Under the pieces are notes generated by a model that saw only the letters and a program-made list of their open reading frames with translations, did no database searches and had not been told where the DNA came from. The translations under genes were made by a program, and so were the position numbers. A stretch of DNA of 33,632 nt. Origin: Alphaproteobacteria bacterium (GTDB lineage Bacteria > Pseudomonadota > Alphaproteobacteria > Rhodobacterales > Rhodobacteraceae). The DNA is taken from contig JAUIHM010000033.1 in NCBI GenBank assembly GCA_030432315.1, positions 1 to 33,632 of the forward strand, in the 5' to 3' direction. Shown here piece after piece: positions 1 through 8,141 of the stretch; positions within the stretch are counted from its first letter, which is position 1; each line of letters begins with the position of its first letter.

Positions 1-1397
1 CGATGGCCAAACAGGATCAGATCGGCCTTGCCGTCACGCATGATCGAGCGGCTTTCCGGCGTGGAACGGAATGACGCATCGAACCCGGCCTGGCGCAGCT
101 GCTCGGCCACCACAGGTGCCAGGGCATCGAGCACCGAGATCGTCTCGATCTGGGCGCTGAAGACGGTCCCGTCCTTCTCCCACATGCCGTCGGCGTTCTT
201 GGCGTACCCTGCTTCGGTCATCAGCGCGTCGCCTTTGGCCGGATCGAACGTGCCGATGCCGTATTCCTCGGCAAGCGGTCTGGCCGCGTCGATATAGGGC
301 TGAAGGGAGCCGAAGCTCGGGAACGGGGTGAAGGTCGGTTCGCTGGCGCCGTTGTAGATGACGTCGATGATCTGGTCCCGGTCAATGTAGTAGTTGATCG
401 CATGACGAACCCGTGCGTCCCCCCACTTTGGATTGAGGTGGTTGAAGTAGAGGGAGGTGGGCCACCAGTCCTTCGATCCGAACGGCGGCTCCGCGCCGGT
501 ATAGGTGCGGATCTGCGGCGACTGGGTGACGACCTGCTGGATCACGCTGGCGACCTGGATGTCGCCGGTGATATCGACCTGGTTGGCGGTGATCAGCTGC
601 GCCATGCGGTCGCGGGTACCGCCCGGAACGGTAAGAATCCGCTCCATCTGCGGCAGGCTGGCAAAGCCGGTTTTGACACCCCAGTAATCGTCGCGGCGGT
701 CGATGAAGATCTGGGTGTCGGTGAAGCGCACGACTTTCCAGGGTCCGGTAGTGAGTGGCCAGCCCTTTTCCACGTCGAAGTTGTTAAAGGCTGCCTTGTC
801 CTCGACATCCTTCCAAACGTGTGCGGCTACAATCTGGTAACCGATATCGAAGTAGTTGATGAGAAACTTGAAGGCGAAGCGCGGGTCGGGTTTGACCAGG
901 GTGAATTTGACTGTCAGCGGATCCACTGTCTCGACCGAGGCAACGGAATCGGCGACGCTGGTGGCCTGGAGAAGGTCCTTTTTGTCGGAGCCGTTTTCCC
1001 GCAGCATATCGTAGGTGAACGCCACGTCGTCAGCGTTGAAGGCCTCGCCGTCCGACCAGGTGACGCCGTCGCGCAGATGCAGGGTCACTTCCGTGAAATC
1101 GTCGTTGTACTCGAAGCTCTCCGCGAGCCAGGGGATCAGTTCATCCCTGTTAGAGTTGTAGTAGAACAGCGGCTCGAATGTGTTCAGGATCGACCCGCGG
1201 ATGTCCTCGTTGTTGATTGAGTAGGGGTTCGCCATGCCGACATTGCGGAAGTTTGGTGCGTCGGTGTGATGGGCAATCACCAGCGTCTTTTCCCGCGGGA
1301 TGTTGGCGACAGACTGCGCCATTGCCGCGCCGGACAGAAGCGTCGCTACAACTCCTGCGGTAACGCCGCGGCGGATGGTCTTCTCATAAAATCTCAT
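1..1397 (-). CDS. ABC transporter solute-binding protein, family 5 (peptide/opine type), C-terminus beyond window
   Basis: The reading frame is open from an ATG at 1397 to the left window edge (about 465 codons), so the C-terminus is missing; the family is usually 500-600 residues. An SD-like GGAGGA lies about 8 bases upstream. The N-terminus is a signal peptide: basic [11 protein letters not shown], a hydrophobic stretch, then AMA-Q as likely cleavage site, so the product is periplasmic. Family hallmarks of SBP_bac_5 are visible: [43 protein letters not shown] near residues 100-125, and [20 protein letters not shown] further on. It would capture a peptide-like or other polar ligand for an ABC importer whose permease and ATPase genes would lie to the left. 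It is the third gene after the enolase-superfamily and SDR genes (27-bp gap), so its ligand may be the substrate of those enzymes (inference). The ligand cannot be read from sequence. Confidence 0.92.
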   Translation of the reverse strand, partial: MRFYEKTIRRGVTAGVVATLLSGAAMAQSVANIPREKTLVIAHHTDAPNFRNVGMANPYSINNEDIRGSILNTFEPLFYYNSNRDELIPWLAESFEYNDDFTEVTLHLRDGVTWSDGEAFNADDVAFTYDMLRENGSDKKDLLQATSVADSVASVETVDPLTVKFTLVKPDPRFAFKFLINYFDIGYQIVAAHVWKDVEDKAAFNNFDVEKGWPLTTGPWKVVRFTDTQIFIDRRDDYWGVKTGFASLPQMERILTVPGGTRDRMAQLITANQVDITGDIQVASVIQQVVTQSPQIRTYTGAEPPFGSKDWWPTSLYFNHLNPKWGDARVRHAINYYIDRDQIIDVIYNGASEPTFTPFPSFGSLQPYIDAARPLAEEYGIGTFDPAKGDALMTEAGYAKNADGMWEKDGTVFSAQIETISVLDALAPVVAEQLRQAGFDASFRSTPESRSIMRDGKADLILFGH

Positions 1398-1424
1398 TCC
1401 CGGATCCTCCCTCGGGTGGCGATG

Positions 1425-2318
1425 TCACCGCTGTTGCGCGGCTGCGGTGGTTTCTTCTTGCGGCAGGACGAGACCGTGCCGGGTTCCCTGCGGAAAGCTG
1501 CGGACATGGCCGCCGCCGGTGGCAAAAAGCGTGGCCCCGGTAACGAACCCGGCCTCCGCCGACAGGAAATAGAGTGCCGGCGCGACCATTTCGGCCGGCT
1601 GTCCAGCCCGCTGCACCGGATTGGCGCTGCGGGTGATGCGGTCCCAGTTCGCCGAATCCCTGCGCCTGAAAGCGTTGCGGTCGGTCTGGATCAGCCCGGG
1701 TGACAGCGTATTGAAGGTGATCCCGTCAGGGCCGGCCTGTACCGCAAGGTTCTCAAACAGATTGGCCAGCGCCGCCTTGGTCATCGAGTAGATCGGCATC
1801 TCCGCGGAGGGGAGCTGCTGCTGTACGCTGCCGATCGCGAGGACCCTTCCAAAACCGCGCCGGGCCATGTCCGGCAGCAGCGCCTGGAGCAGCTCCATGT
1901 TGGCAGTGATGTTAATTGCAATCTGACGGGCAATGTCTTCGCCGCTCTGTTGCAGAAACGGTTTGTGGATCTGGATCGACGCCGACAGCACGACGCTGTC
2001 GACCATGCCGCCCTGAAGGGCTGCCGCGCCGAGTCGGCGCCCCGCCCCTTCGAGTTCCATGTTCTGTTCGATGATTTCGGCGGATCCGCCGGCGGAACTG
2101 ATCCGGTCGGCGAGCCGCTCGGCGGCGCCCTCGAACCCGCCCGCTTCATCGGCGGCGGCCGAGTGGTTGATGATGACGCCGGCGCCGGCCCGGCCGAGAC
2201 CAAGGGCGATCTCGGCGGCGATGCCGCGGCTCGCGCCGGTGACGAGAATGCGGCGGCCCGCGAAGGACCGCCCGTCGGAACTGTTTGTCGCTTCCACCGT
2301 CATGACTTGTTTATGCAT
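1425..2318 (-). CDS. SDR-family NAD(P)-dependent oxidoreductase
   Basis: About 297 aa from the ATG at 2318, which overlaps the stop of the upstream enolase-superfamily gene by 8 bp (translational coupling). A second possible start is the ATG at 2303. The classical short-chain dehydrogenase fold is visible: a nucleotide-binding RILVTGASRGIA motif near residue 24, where the usual GIG is GIA; a central NITANMELLQ segment; the active-site pair YSMTK (Tyr-x-x-x-Lys) preceded by a Ser in IGSVQQQ; and a C-terminal GATLFATGGG segment typical of 3-oxoacyl-reductase-like SDRs. It would oxidise or reduce a hydroxyl/keto group of a small metabolite in the cytoplasm. Gene order suggests it acts in one pathway with the enolase-superfamily enzyme and the ABC transporter. 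A reading frame extends further upstream inside the neighbouring gene but has no SDR-like sequence there and was not used. The substrate is unknown. Confidence 0.88.
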   Translation of the reverse strand: MHKQVMTVEATNSSDGRSFAGRRILVTGASRGIAAEIALGLGRAGAGVIINHSAAADEAGGFEGAAERLADRISSAGGSAEIIEQNMELEGAGRRLGAAALQGGMVDSVVLSASIQIHKPFLQQSGEDIARQIAINITANMELLQALLPDMARRGFGRVLAIGSVQQQLPSAEMPIYSMTKAALANLFENLAVQAGPDGITFNTLSPGLIQTDRNAFRRRDSANWDRITRSANPVQRAGQPAEMVAPALYFLSAEAGFVTGATLFATGGGHVRSFPQGTRHGLVLPQEETTAAAQQR

Positions 2319-3495
2319 CCCCGCCTGCGCCCGCCATGCCGGCAAACGACATGACCTGCGGACGTTTCGCCTGTTCGGCGTCCCGCAGTACCTCCAGATC
2401 GATTTCAAGTCCGCTGCCGGACGTCGCACCGAGGCCGACGGCGCCGCCTTCGATCGGCACCTCACCGGCAATCCGGCCATATAGAGGTGTTTCGCGCACC
2501 TGGCGTTCCAGAATGAGAAAGCCGTTCATTGCCGCGCCGACATGGCGGCTGAACGCGTCGAGCACCGGTCCGGCCGGATTGTGCAGGCTGGCCTCGACAC
2601 CGCAGGAAACGGCGAGATCGAGGATCGCCATGCCCTGGCGGACCCCGGTCGAGCGCAGGTCCGGCAGAATGACGTCGAAGGCGCCGGTGTCGAGCAGCCG
2701 CCGCGTACCATGGAGCGTGTCGAGCGACTCGCCCCCGGCGATCCGGACGCCGAAACGCTGGGCAAGCGCCCGAAGACCACGCTGTTCCGCCGCGTCGATC
2801 CGGTCGGAATCGACCGGTTCCTCGATCCAGAACGGCGCCATCGGCGCGGTTTCGCGGATCACCGTCGCGGCGGTGGACGGGCTGAACCGGCTGTGGCAGT
2901 CGATCAGGATCCTGATGTCCGGTCCGACCGCGTCGCGCACGGCGCCGATGCGGGCCAGCCCGACTTCGAGCTTCGCGGTCTCGGCGGCGCCGTCCCAGAG
3001 ATAACCGTCAAACGGCGCGATCTTCAGCGCCGAATAGCCTTCCTGCTCGACGACGCTGCGGGCCCGTGCCGCGAAGCCCTCGGGGCTCCGGTCGGCGATT
3101 CCACGATTGATGTTCGCATAGGCGGGAACGCGTGTTCTGCACGGACCTCCGAGCAATGCCGCGAGGGGAACGCCGGTGCGCCGCGCCATGGCGTCGAGCA
3201 GAGCCTGCTCCAGTCCGCACCGCACTGCACGGCGTGCCGGTGACACATGCCGCCCGGCAAGCAGGGCGAGGGCGGGCGCCATGACCGCTGGCCGTTCCGC
3301 CTCAATGGCGGCAGCGAGCAGGGCTATATCGGCCTCGATCGCCGCGGTGTTGGCGAAATCGGTTGCCTCGCCAAATCCACGGGTTCCGTCCGACAGGGTA
3401 ACCGAGATGAATACCCAGGTGGTTTTTGCCGAAACCGCAACAGTATGCGAGGTCACGCTCTCCAGTCTGAGTGCGGATGCTTCGGAATCTTCCAT
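2311..3495 (-). CDS. Mandelate racemase/muconate lactonizing enzyme family protein (enolase superfamily)
   Basis: 394 aa. Enolase-superfamily layout: an N-terminal capping domain (about 10-125) and a TIM barrel carrying LKIAPF with Lys158 as candidate acid/base, metal ligands Asp199 (ILIDCHS), Glu225 (WIEEP) and Glu256 (AGGES), then DVILPDL and a late barrel histidine in SLHNPAGP (His305). The HNP segment resembles acid-sugar dehydratases such as galactonate dehydratase, but specificity cannot be assigned. The reaction would be Mg-dependent proton abstraction alpha to a carboxylate, giving dehydration, cycloisomerisation or epimerisation. It is the first gene of the minus-strand operon (then SDR, then solute-binding protein) and diverges from the IclR/SMP-30 fusion, which is its likely regulator. 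The start ATG at 3495 is preceded by GGGGAG at 3506-3511. Confidence 0.9.
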   Translation of the reverse strand: MEDSEASALRLESVTSHTVAVSAKTTWVFISVTLSDGTRGFGEATDFANTAAIEADIALLAAAIEAERPAVMAPALALLAGRHVSPARRAVRCGLEQALLDAMARRTGVPLAALLGGPCRTRVPAYANINRGIADRSPEGFAARARSVVEQEGYSALKIAPFDGYLWDGAAETAKLEVGLARIGAVRDAVGPDIRILIDCHSRFSPSTAATVIRETAPMAPFWIEEPVDSDRIDAAEQRGLRALAQRFGVRIAGGESLDTLHGTRRLLDTGAFDVILPDLRSTGVRQGMAILDLAVSCGVEASLHNPAGPVLDAFSRHVGAAMNGFLILERQVRETPLYGRIAGEVPIEGGAVGLGATSGSGLEIDLEVLRDAEQAKRPQVMSFAGMAGAGGDA

Positions 3496-3616
3496 GCGAA
3501 AGTCATCTCCCCGGGAAGTCTATTTTGTTCCACATTATGATACTTAAATCGATCCTGTCAAACTCTGTCTCAATTCCTTGTGGCGCGCGACGCGGTCCGG
3601 GTCTATGCTTTCCTCC
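3496..3616. promoter_or_regulatory. Divergent control region between enolase-superfamily operon and IclR/SMP-30 gene
   Basis: This 121-bp stretch separates two diverging genes and is locally AT-rich (around 3519-3560) in a GC-rich window, as expected for overlapping promoters and an operator. The minus strand has TATCAT and CATAAT hexamers that could serve as -10 boxes. The segment around 3529-3547 (TGTTCC, 7 bases, GATACT) is a weak, imperfect dyad. No convincing IclR-family operator can be named, so the regulator-target link rests on gene arrangement. Confidence 0.4.
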
Positions 3617-5281
3617 ATGAGCAATGCGCCCAAGAGTCCGCCCGCCGATGATGCCGAAGTGCCTGGAACACAGGCGCTCATGCGCGGAATTGACGTGCTC
3701 ATGGCGGTCAGCATGGCGTCACATCCGCCACGGTTTGGCGAGATTCAGGCTCAGGTGAACCTGCCCAAAGGAACCCTGCACCGGCTGCTTGCCGCGCTGA
3801 TCCGCCGAGGCCTGCTCCGCTACGAATCGCACACCCGCCGTTACTCCACCGGCTCGCGGGTTTTCGACCTTGCCCGCCGCACCCTCGACCAGTCGGCAAT
3901 AACCCGTGCGGCAAAGCCTGAACTGTCGCGCCTCGCCCGCCAGTTCGGTCGGCCCACGTGCCTCTACATCGCTGACGGCGAAGAGGTCTTCGTCATCGAC
4001 TTCGAGGATTCCGATGCCTCGCAGACCCGGGTGATGCGCGTTTGGGCCAGGGAGAAGGTGGCCGAGAGCGCCGCCGGCCAGGCGATCATGGGGCATCTTC
4101 CACCGGAGGCCCGAAAACGCGTTGGTCCTCCACCTGTCGAAATGAGCCTCATTCAGGCCCTTGGCTACGCAATATACCGCGGCGGCAGGTCCGGGCAGCC
4201 GGCCACCGTCGCTGCGGCGGTCTGCGATGACGCCGGGTTCCCGGTCGCGGCGATTTCCGTTGCGTTTGAAGGCGACGCGGTCAGTGCGGAGCGCCTGCAC
4301 GAGGCCGGACGGCTGATTGCCGAAGGCGCCCGACGTGCGGAAGGCAACGTCGGCACCGGCGCCGCCCCTCTGGAGATCGCCGGACGACCGCACGAACTGC
4401 TGTCACCTGAGCTGCGCGATCTGCAGACGGGACGCGACTTCATGGGTGAAAACCCTGTTTGGGACGCGGCAGGAAGGCGGCTCTACTGGCTCGACATTCT
4501 GGCGCCCGCCCTGCGCAGCCTCGATCCGGTGACCGGTCGGACCGAGCGCCGGATCCTGCCCGAAATCACCGGCGGTCTTGTGCTTTCCGCCGAAGGCGGT
4601 CTTGTGTGCCTTGGACAGAATGGCGTCGCCGCGTTCGATCCGGCAACCGGTGACCGGCGGCTGCTGGTCGATCCGGAAGCCGACCGGCCGGACAACCGGT
4701 TCAATACCGCCGCCGTCGCCCCCGACGGGGCCATCTGGGCCGGAACCATGTCAGTTCGGCAGAAACCCGGCCAGGGCGCGCTCTACCGCATCGGTGCCGA
4801 TCTGACGGTGTCCCGGCCGCTGCCCCGGGTCAGCATGCCGAAGAACCCTGCCTGGTCGCCGGACGGGCGGACGCTCTATCTGGCGGACAGCGCCCGGGGC
4901 AAGCTGTTTGCCTACGACCATGACCCTGCCTCCGGCCGGCTGTCGGGCGAGCGGGTTCTGGTTGCCGGCGCACCGGAGACCGGGTCGCCGAACGGCATTG
5001 CCTGCGACGTGGAGGGTTTTGTCTGGGCGGCAATGTACGGCGGCTGGTGCGTGCGGCGGTATTCCCCGGAGGGCGTTCCGGATCGGGTCATCCACCTGCC
5101 GATCCCGATGCCCACGGCGGTCGCCTTTGGCGGTGCCGACCTGCGCACCCTTTACATCACCAGCACCTATCTGCGGCTTCCGCCGGGATTCTCGACACTG
5201 GCCCCCCAATCGGGAAACCTCTTCGCAATCCGCGTGGATGTCGCGGGACAGCCGGTTTGCCAATTTGGGACCGCGACGTAA
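3617..5281 (+). CDS. Fusion of IclR-family transcriptional regulator with SMP-30/gluconolactonase-like domain
   Basis: About 554 aa from the ATG at 3617; other in-frame starts are ATG 3605 and TTG 3578, none with a strong SD. Residues about 15-80 form an IclR winged helix (QALMRGIDVL, LPKGTLHRLLAALIRRGLLR, RRYSTGSRVF). Residues about 85-265 resemble the IclR effector domain, including AGQAIMGHLP and AAISVAF. Residues about 285-554 are a six-bladed SMP-30 propeller (GENPVWDAAGRRLYWLD, DPATGDRRLL, WSPDGRTLYLADS, GNLFAIRVD). Candidate metal ligands Glu (GENPVW), Asn (NRFN) and Asn (KNPAW) are kept. The usual substrate Asp after NRFN is Thr, and the Asp of the usual PDG motif is Asn (SPNG). It may be a regulator that senses, or slowly hydrolyses, a sugar lactone. 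It is divergent from an enolase-superfamily operon that it probably controls. Both halves are clear; the joint function is inference. Confidence 0.88.
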   Translation: MSNAPKSPPADDAEVPGTQALMRGIDVLMAVSMASHPPRFGEIQAQVNLPKGTLHRLLAALIRRGLLRYESHTRRYSTGSRVFDLARRTLDQSAITRAAKPELSRLARQFGRPTCLYIADGEEVFVIDFEDSDASQTRVMRVWAREKVAESAAGQAIMGHLPPEARKRVGPPPVEMSLIQALGYAIYRGGRSGQPATVAAAVCDDAGFPVAAISVAFEGDAVSAERLHEAGRLIAEGARRAEGNVGTGAAPLEIAGRPHELLSPELRDLQTGRDFMGENPVWDAAGRRLYWLDILAPALRSLDPVTGRTERRILPEITGGLVLSAEGGLVCLGQNGVAAFDPATGDRRLLVDPEADRPDNRFNTAAVAPDGAIWAGTMSVRQKPGQGALYRIGADLTVSRPLPRVSMPKNPAWSPDGRTLYLADSARGKLFAYDHDPASGRLSGERVLVAGAPETGSPNGIACDVEGFVWAAMYGGWCVRRYSPEGVPDRVIHLPIPMPTAVAFGGADLRTLYITSTYLRLPPGFSTLAPQSGNLFAIRVDVAGQPVCQFGTAT

Positions 5282-5430
5282 CCGCCGCCCGCCAGCCGCC
5301 GGGGATCAGGACGCCCAGACCCGCGGGTGCCGCGACCATTGTGGCCCCGGACGCAGAGGCCCCGAATCCGGGTTCGCGCGCAAACCATCTGATCGGCGCG
5401 CCACCGTCTGAGAGGCGGCGGGCGGAATGA

Positions 5431-6393
5431 ATGCCGATGGACATGGCGCATCGACACGTCGATACTGCCGCGATGCCAGGACTGACCCTCCGCCAGGTCG
5501 AAATTATCCGGGCCGTCATGCTGACGGGCTCGATAAACGGTGCCGCCCAATATCTGAATGTCGCCGCGCCCGGCATAAGCCGCCTCGTCAAACACGCGGA
5601 GGCCTCTCTGGGGGTGCGACTGTTCGAGCGCAAACGCGGCCTGTTCCTCCCGGCGCCCGAAGCCAGGGCCGTGTTTGAGCAGATCAACGAGGTCTACGGC
5701 AAGATCGAAGGGCTCGAAACCGCCATACCCCGGCTGAATTCTGGTGAATCCGGATCGCTGGCTTTTGGATCTGCACCTTCCGTCGCCCAGTTCATCGTTG
5801 CCCGTGCCACTGTCGCGGTTCGCAGGAGGTTCCCGAATCTGTACATCGATCTCAATGTGCTGAAGATCGAGGAGACCGTGGATTACCTCATGTTCGAGCG
5901 CGGCGAGTTCGTTGCGATGAGCTATGCCTTTGAGCATCCCTCGCTGGACTTCGCTGAAATCGGTCGCGGCGAACTGGTCGCGGTGGTGCCGGACGGTCAC
6001 GCGCTCGCATCCCGGCGCAGCGTTTCCGTGACGGAACTGGCCCGCGAACCGGTGATCGGGGTCAGCCCGGACGATCCCTATGGCAACATCCTCGCCACAC
6101 CGTTTCGAAATGCCGGACTCGAGTATTCGCTGGCGATCCGGGCGCGTTTCGCCCAGACGGTCGTCAGCCTGGTCAGGCACGGTCTGGGCGTCGCGGTGAT
6201 CGACGAATTTTCCGTCGCCGCGGTCTACATGCCGGGGCTGACCCGGATCCGCCTCGAAGAAACCACCGAAATCAGCATTCAAGCGATTCAGAAGAAGGGC
6301 CGCACCCTGTCCGCCTATGCCGATTTTGCCCGGACCCGGCTGCGGGACGAGTTGCGCAAGGCGGTGCGAAGCCGTCCCTGGGACGCCAACTGA
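5431..6393 (+). CDS. LysR-family transcriptional regulator
   Basis: 320 aa (start ATG 5431; in-frame ATGs at 5437, 5443 and 5473 are alternatives, and the conserved region begins at the last one). The N-terminal helix-turn-helix is typical: LTLRQVEIIRAVMLTGS, AAQYLNVAAPGISRLVKHAE, LGVRLFERKRG. The rest is a periplasmic-binding-like effector domain (GSLAFGSAPSVAQFIV, VAVVPDGHAL, GLGVAVIDEF). The helix-turn-helix resembles the group of LysR proteins that control opine or amino-acid catabolism (weak inference). It lies 149 bp after the IclR fusion and 169 bp before the TTT transporter genes, same strand. Given the transporter downstream and the dyads in the intervening gap, it may activate tctC in response to the imported substrate. 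Confidence 0.9.
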   Translation: MPMDMAHRHVDTAAMPGLTLRQVEIIRAVMLTGSINGAAQYLNVAAPGISRLVKHAEASLGVRLFERKRGLFLPAPEARAVFEQINEVYGKIEGLETAIPRLNSGESGSLAFGSAPSVAQFIVARATVAVRRRFPNLYIDLNVLKIEETVDYLMFERGEFVAMSYAFEHPSLDFAEIGRGELVAVVPDGHALASRRSVSVTELAREPVIGVSPDDPYGNILATPFRNAGLEYSLAIRARFAQTVVSLVRHGLGVAVIDEFSVAAVYMPGLTRIRLEETTEISIQAIQKKGRTLSAYADFARTRLRDELRKAVRSRPWDAN

Positions 6394-6427
6394 CCCGGGA
6401 CGCGGTTGGCCACGCGGGCGGCCAAAT

Positions 6428-6461
6428 TAACATCATGTTACGGTTCGGCCGGAAACGGTAA
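6428..6461. promoter_or_regulatory. Adjacent dyad symmetries upstream of tctC (candidate operators)
   Basis: The 13-bp segment 6428-6440 is a perfect inverted repeat, TAACAT-C-ATGTTA. Overlapping it, 6438-6461 forms an interrupted dyad with outer arms TTAC and GTAA separated by 16 bases around a GGCC centre. They lie about 100-135 bp before tctC, directly after the LysR gene, a suitable position for a LysR-type or other dimeric regulator. Which protein binds is not known. Confidence 0.45.
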
Positions 6462-6562
6462 TCGGTTTCGGGGCCGTGGCGGTGTATTGGCATCGCACCA
6501 CAAAGGGTGTGCGCAACACCCGGCCTGAAACCTGATCTCTGAACTCTCTGGGGAGAAACCAC

Positions 6563-7555
6563 ATGAGACAACTTCTGATTGGTGCCGCCGCTGCACTGAC
6601 GCTCTCGGCCGTTCCGGTCCTCGCCGAATTTCCTGAAAAGGATATTCAGGGCATCATTCAGTGGGGGGCCGGCGGTTCGACCGACACGGTGATGCGCGCG
6701 GTAACACCCGCCGCCGAAGACGTGCTTGGCGAGGACATCGTAATGACCAACCGCACCGGCGGTGTCGGAGCGATCGCAACCAAATTTGTCCAGGCGCAGA
6801 AGGCTGACGGTTATACCCTGCTGATGGGGGCCGAGAACCCGCAACTCTACAAGGTCATGGGGCTGGGTGACACGGATTATTCGGACTTCATTCCGATCAG
6901 CATCCTCGCCCGCGGCGTGCCGATTCTGGTCGCCAACGCCGATGCGCCATTCGGTACTTTCGAGGAATTCGTCACATACGCCCAGGCCCATCCCGGCGAA
7001 GTCAAGATCGGCTCCACCGGTCCAGGCGGTCTGCCGTCGGTGATCACCGCAATGATGACCAGTCAGGTCGATCTGCCCGTCACGGCGGTACCCTACGACG
7101 GCGACGGTCCTGCACTGACCGCGCTGATGGGGGGCGCCATCGACGTCATGCCGGCCGTGCTCGGCGCCGCACTGGAGAACATCAGGGCCGGGCGGATCAA
7201 GGCCCTGACCGTGTTTGAGACGCAAGCCAATCCGGTTCTTCCGGACGTTCCGCCGGTAACCGACGCCTATCCGGCCTTCGCCGACTATCTGCCATGGGGA
7301 CCGTTCTTTGGCGTATTCGTCAAACAGGGCACGCCGGATGACGCCGTCGCTGCACTGCAGGCGGCCTATGCGGAAGCCGCCCAACAAACGGACTTCGGCA
7401 AACTGATGGACGATCGCGGCTATGCGCTGATGAACATGTCCGGCGAGGAAGCCGTTGACTTCCTGAACAGGTGGCAGTCGGTGACCTCCTGGCTCGTGTT
7501 CGATGCCGGAATCGCCAAACGTTCCCCCGACGATTTCGGAATTCCGCGGCCCTGA
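6563..7555 (+). CDS. tctC: Tripartite tricarboxylate transporter substrate-binding protein (TctC/Bug family)
   Basis: 330 aa with a signal peptide (MRQLLIGAAAALTLSAVPVLA, then EFPEK), so periplasmic. Bug/TctC hallmarks: IQGIIQWGAGGSTDTVMRA near residues 29-47, NRTGGVGAIATKFV, DGYTLLMG, GEVKIGSTGPGG, and ALTALMGGAIDVMPAVLG. It would bind a carboxylate in the periplasm and deliver it to the TctA/TctB membrane pair encoded just downstream. A GGGGAGAA SD lies 5-10 bases before the ATG. Bug proteins bind many carboxylates, so the ligand is not set by sequence; the neighbouring shikimate/quinate dehydrogenase and dehydroshikimate dehydratase genes point to quinate, shikimate or a related hydroaromatic acid (inference). 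Confidence 0.92.
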   Translation: MRQLLIGAAAALTLSAVPVLAEFPEKDIQGIIQWGAGGSTDTVMRAVTPAAEDVLGEDIVMTNRTGGVGAIATKFVQAQKADGYTLLMGAENPQLYKVMGLGDTDYSDFIPISILARGVPILVANADAPFGTFEEFVTYAQAHPGEVKIGSTGPGGLPSVITAMMTSQVDLPVTAVPYDGDGPALTALMGGAIDVMPAVLGAALENIRAGRIKALTVFETQANPVLPDVPPVTDAYPAFADYLPWGPFFGVFVKQGTPDDAVAALQAAYAEAAQQTDFGKLMDDRGYALMNMSGEEAVDFLNRWQSVTSWLVFDAGIAKRSPDDFGIPRP

Positions 7556-7563
7556 CACGGCCC

Positions 7564-7594
7564 GGCGGGCCCTGGCAGAGAGTCCGGGCCCGCC
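7564..7594 (+). other. Strong intercistronic hairpin between tctC and tctB
   Basis: A perfect 9-bp inverted repeat, GGCGGGCCC (7564-7572) and GGGCCCGCC (7586-7594), with a 13-base loop, starts 8 bases after the tctC stop. No T-run follows, so it is not a classic terminator. Such elements after binding-protein genes often protect the upstream mRNA segment and lift binding-protein output over the membrane subunits; that role is inferred here. Confidence 0.7.
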
Positions 7595-7625
7595 CCAGGC
7601 TTCAACCAGTTGAGAGAGAACCGTG

Positions 7626-8141
7626 ATGGACCTGCATACGACACATGAAAAGCGCGCCGGCGAAGACCTTTTCGGTCTGCTGTTTCTGGTGCTCAGCGTG
7701 GGCATGCTCTGGCAATCCTACGCGATCGCCGGATTTTCCGCGCTCAGTTCTCCCGGCGCCTTCCCGCTTGCCGCTTCCGCCGTGATGCTGACTGCTTCGG
7801 TGATCGTGGTCGTTGGCAACCTGCGACGCAGACGGGGCATTGATGACGGACCGGTCCTTCCAGGCAGCGTTGCCGTTTTTGTCGGGCTGGTCGCCGTATA
7901 TGCGGTCGCGCTGGGACCTCTCGGCTTTCTGCTGGCGTCGCTGCTGTTTCTTTTCGCCGGCATGAAGATTCTTTACCGCGGCGGCTGGGTTGCTTCGGCG
8001 GTCATTGCCCTCGGATCGCTGCTCGCGATCTACGTCGTGTTCCGCATCGTGTTCCAGGTGGTCCTGCCCGAGGGCATCGTGCCGGAGCGTGAGTGGATGG
8101 CGGCAATCGGCAATCTCTTTTCCTCCGGAGGAACCGAGTGA
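7626..8141 (+). CDS. tctB: Tripartite tricarboxylate transporter small membrane subunit (TctB family)
   Basis: About 171 aa from the ATG at 7626 (an adjacent in-frame GTG at 7623 is the alternative). Roughly four transmembrane segments are visible: LFGLLFLVLSVGMLWQSYAI, FPLAASAVMLTASVIVVV, VFVGLVAVYAVALGPLGF, and VASAVIALGSLLAIYVVF. The pattern of short N-terminal cytosolic tail, GAFPLAA after the first helix, and GFLLAS in the third fits TctB. It forms the small membrane subunit of the TTT complex with TctA and works with the TctC binding protein. Its stop overlaps the tctA start by one base (TGATG), so translation of the two is probably coupled. Confidence 0.88.
   Translation: MDLHTTHEKRAGEDLFGLLFLVLSVGMLWQSYAIAGFSALSSPGAFPLAASAVMLTASVIVVVGNLRRRRGIDDGPVLPGSVAVFVGLVAVYAVALGPLGFLLASLLFLFAGMKILYRGGWVASAVIALGSLLAIYVVFRIVFQVVLPEGIVPEREWMAAIGNLFSSGGTE

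Noticed and set aside
402..1220. Long plus-strand open frame of 272 codons
   Set aside because: It is antisense to the solute-binding protein gene, shows no family features and reflects high-GC codon bias.
6272..7705. Minus-strand open frame of 477 codons opposite tctC
   Set aside because: Composition is Arg/Gly/His-rich without domains, while the plus strand encodes a clear TctC with signal peptide and SD.
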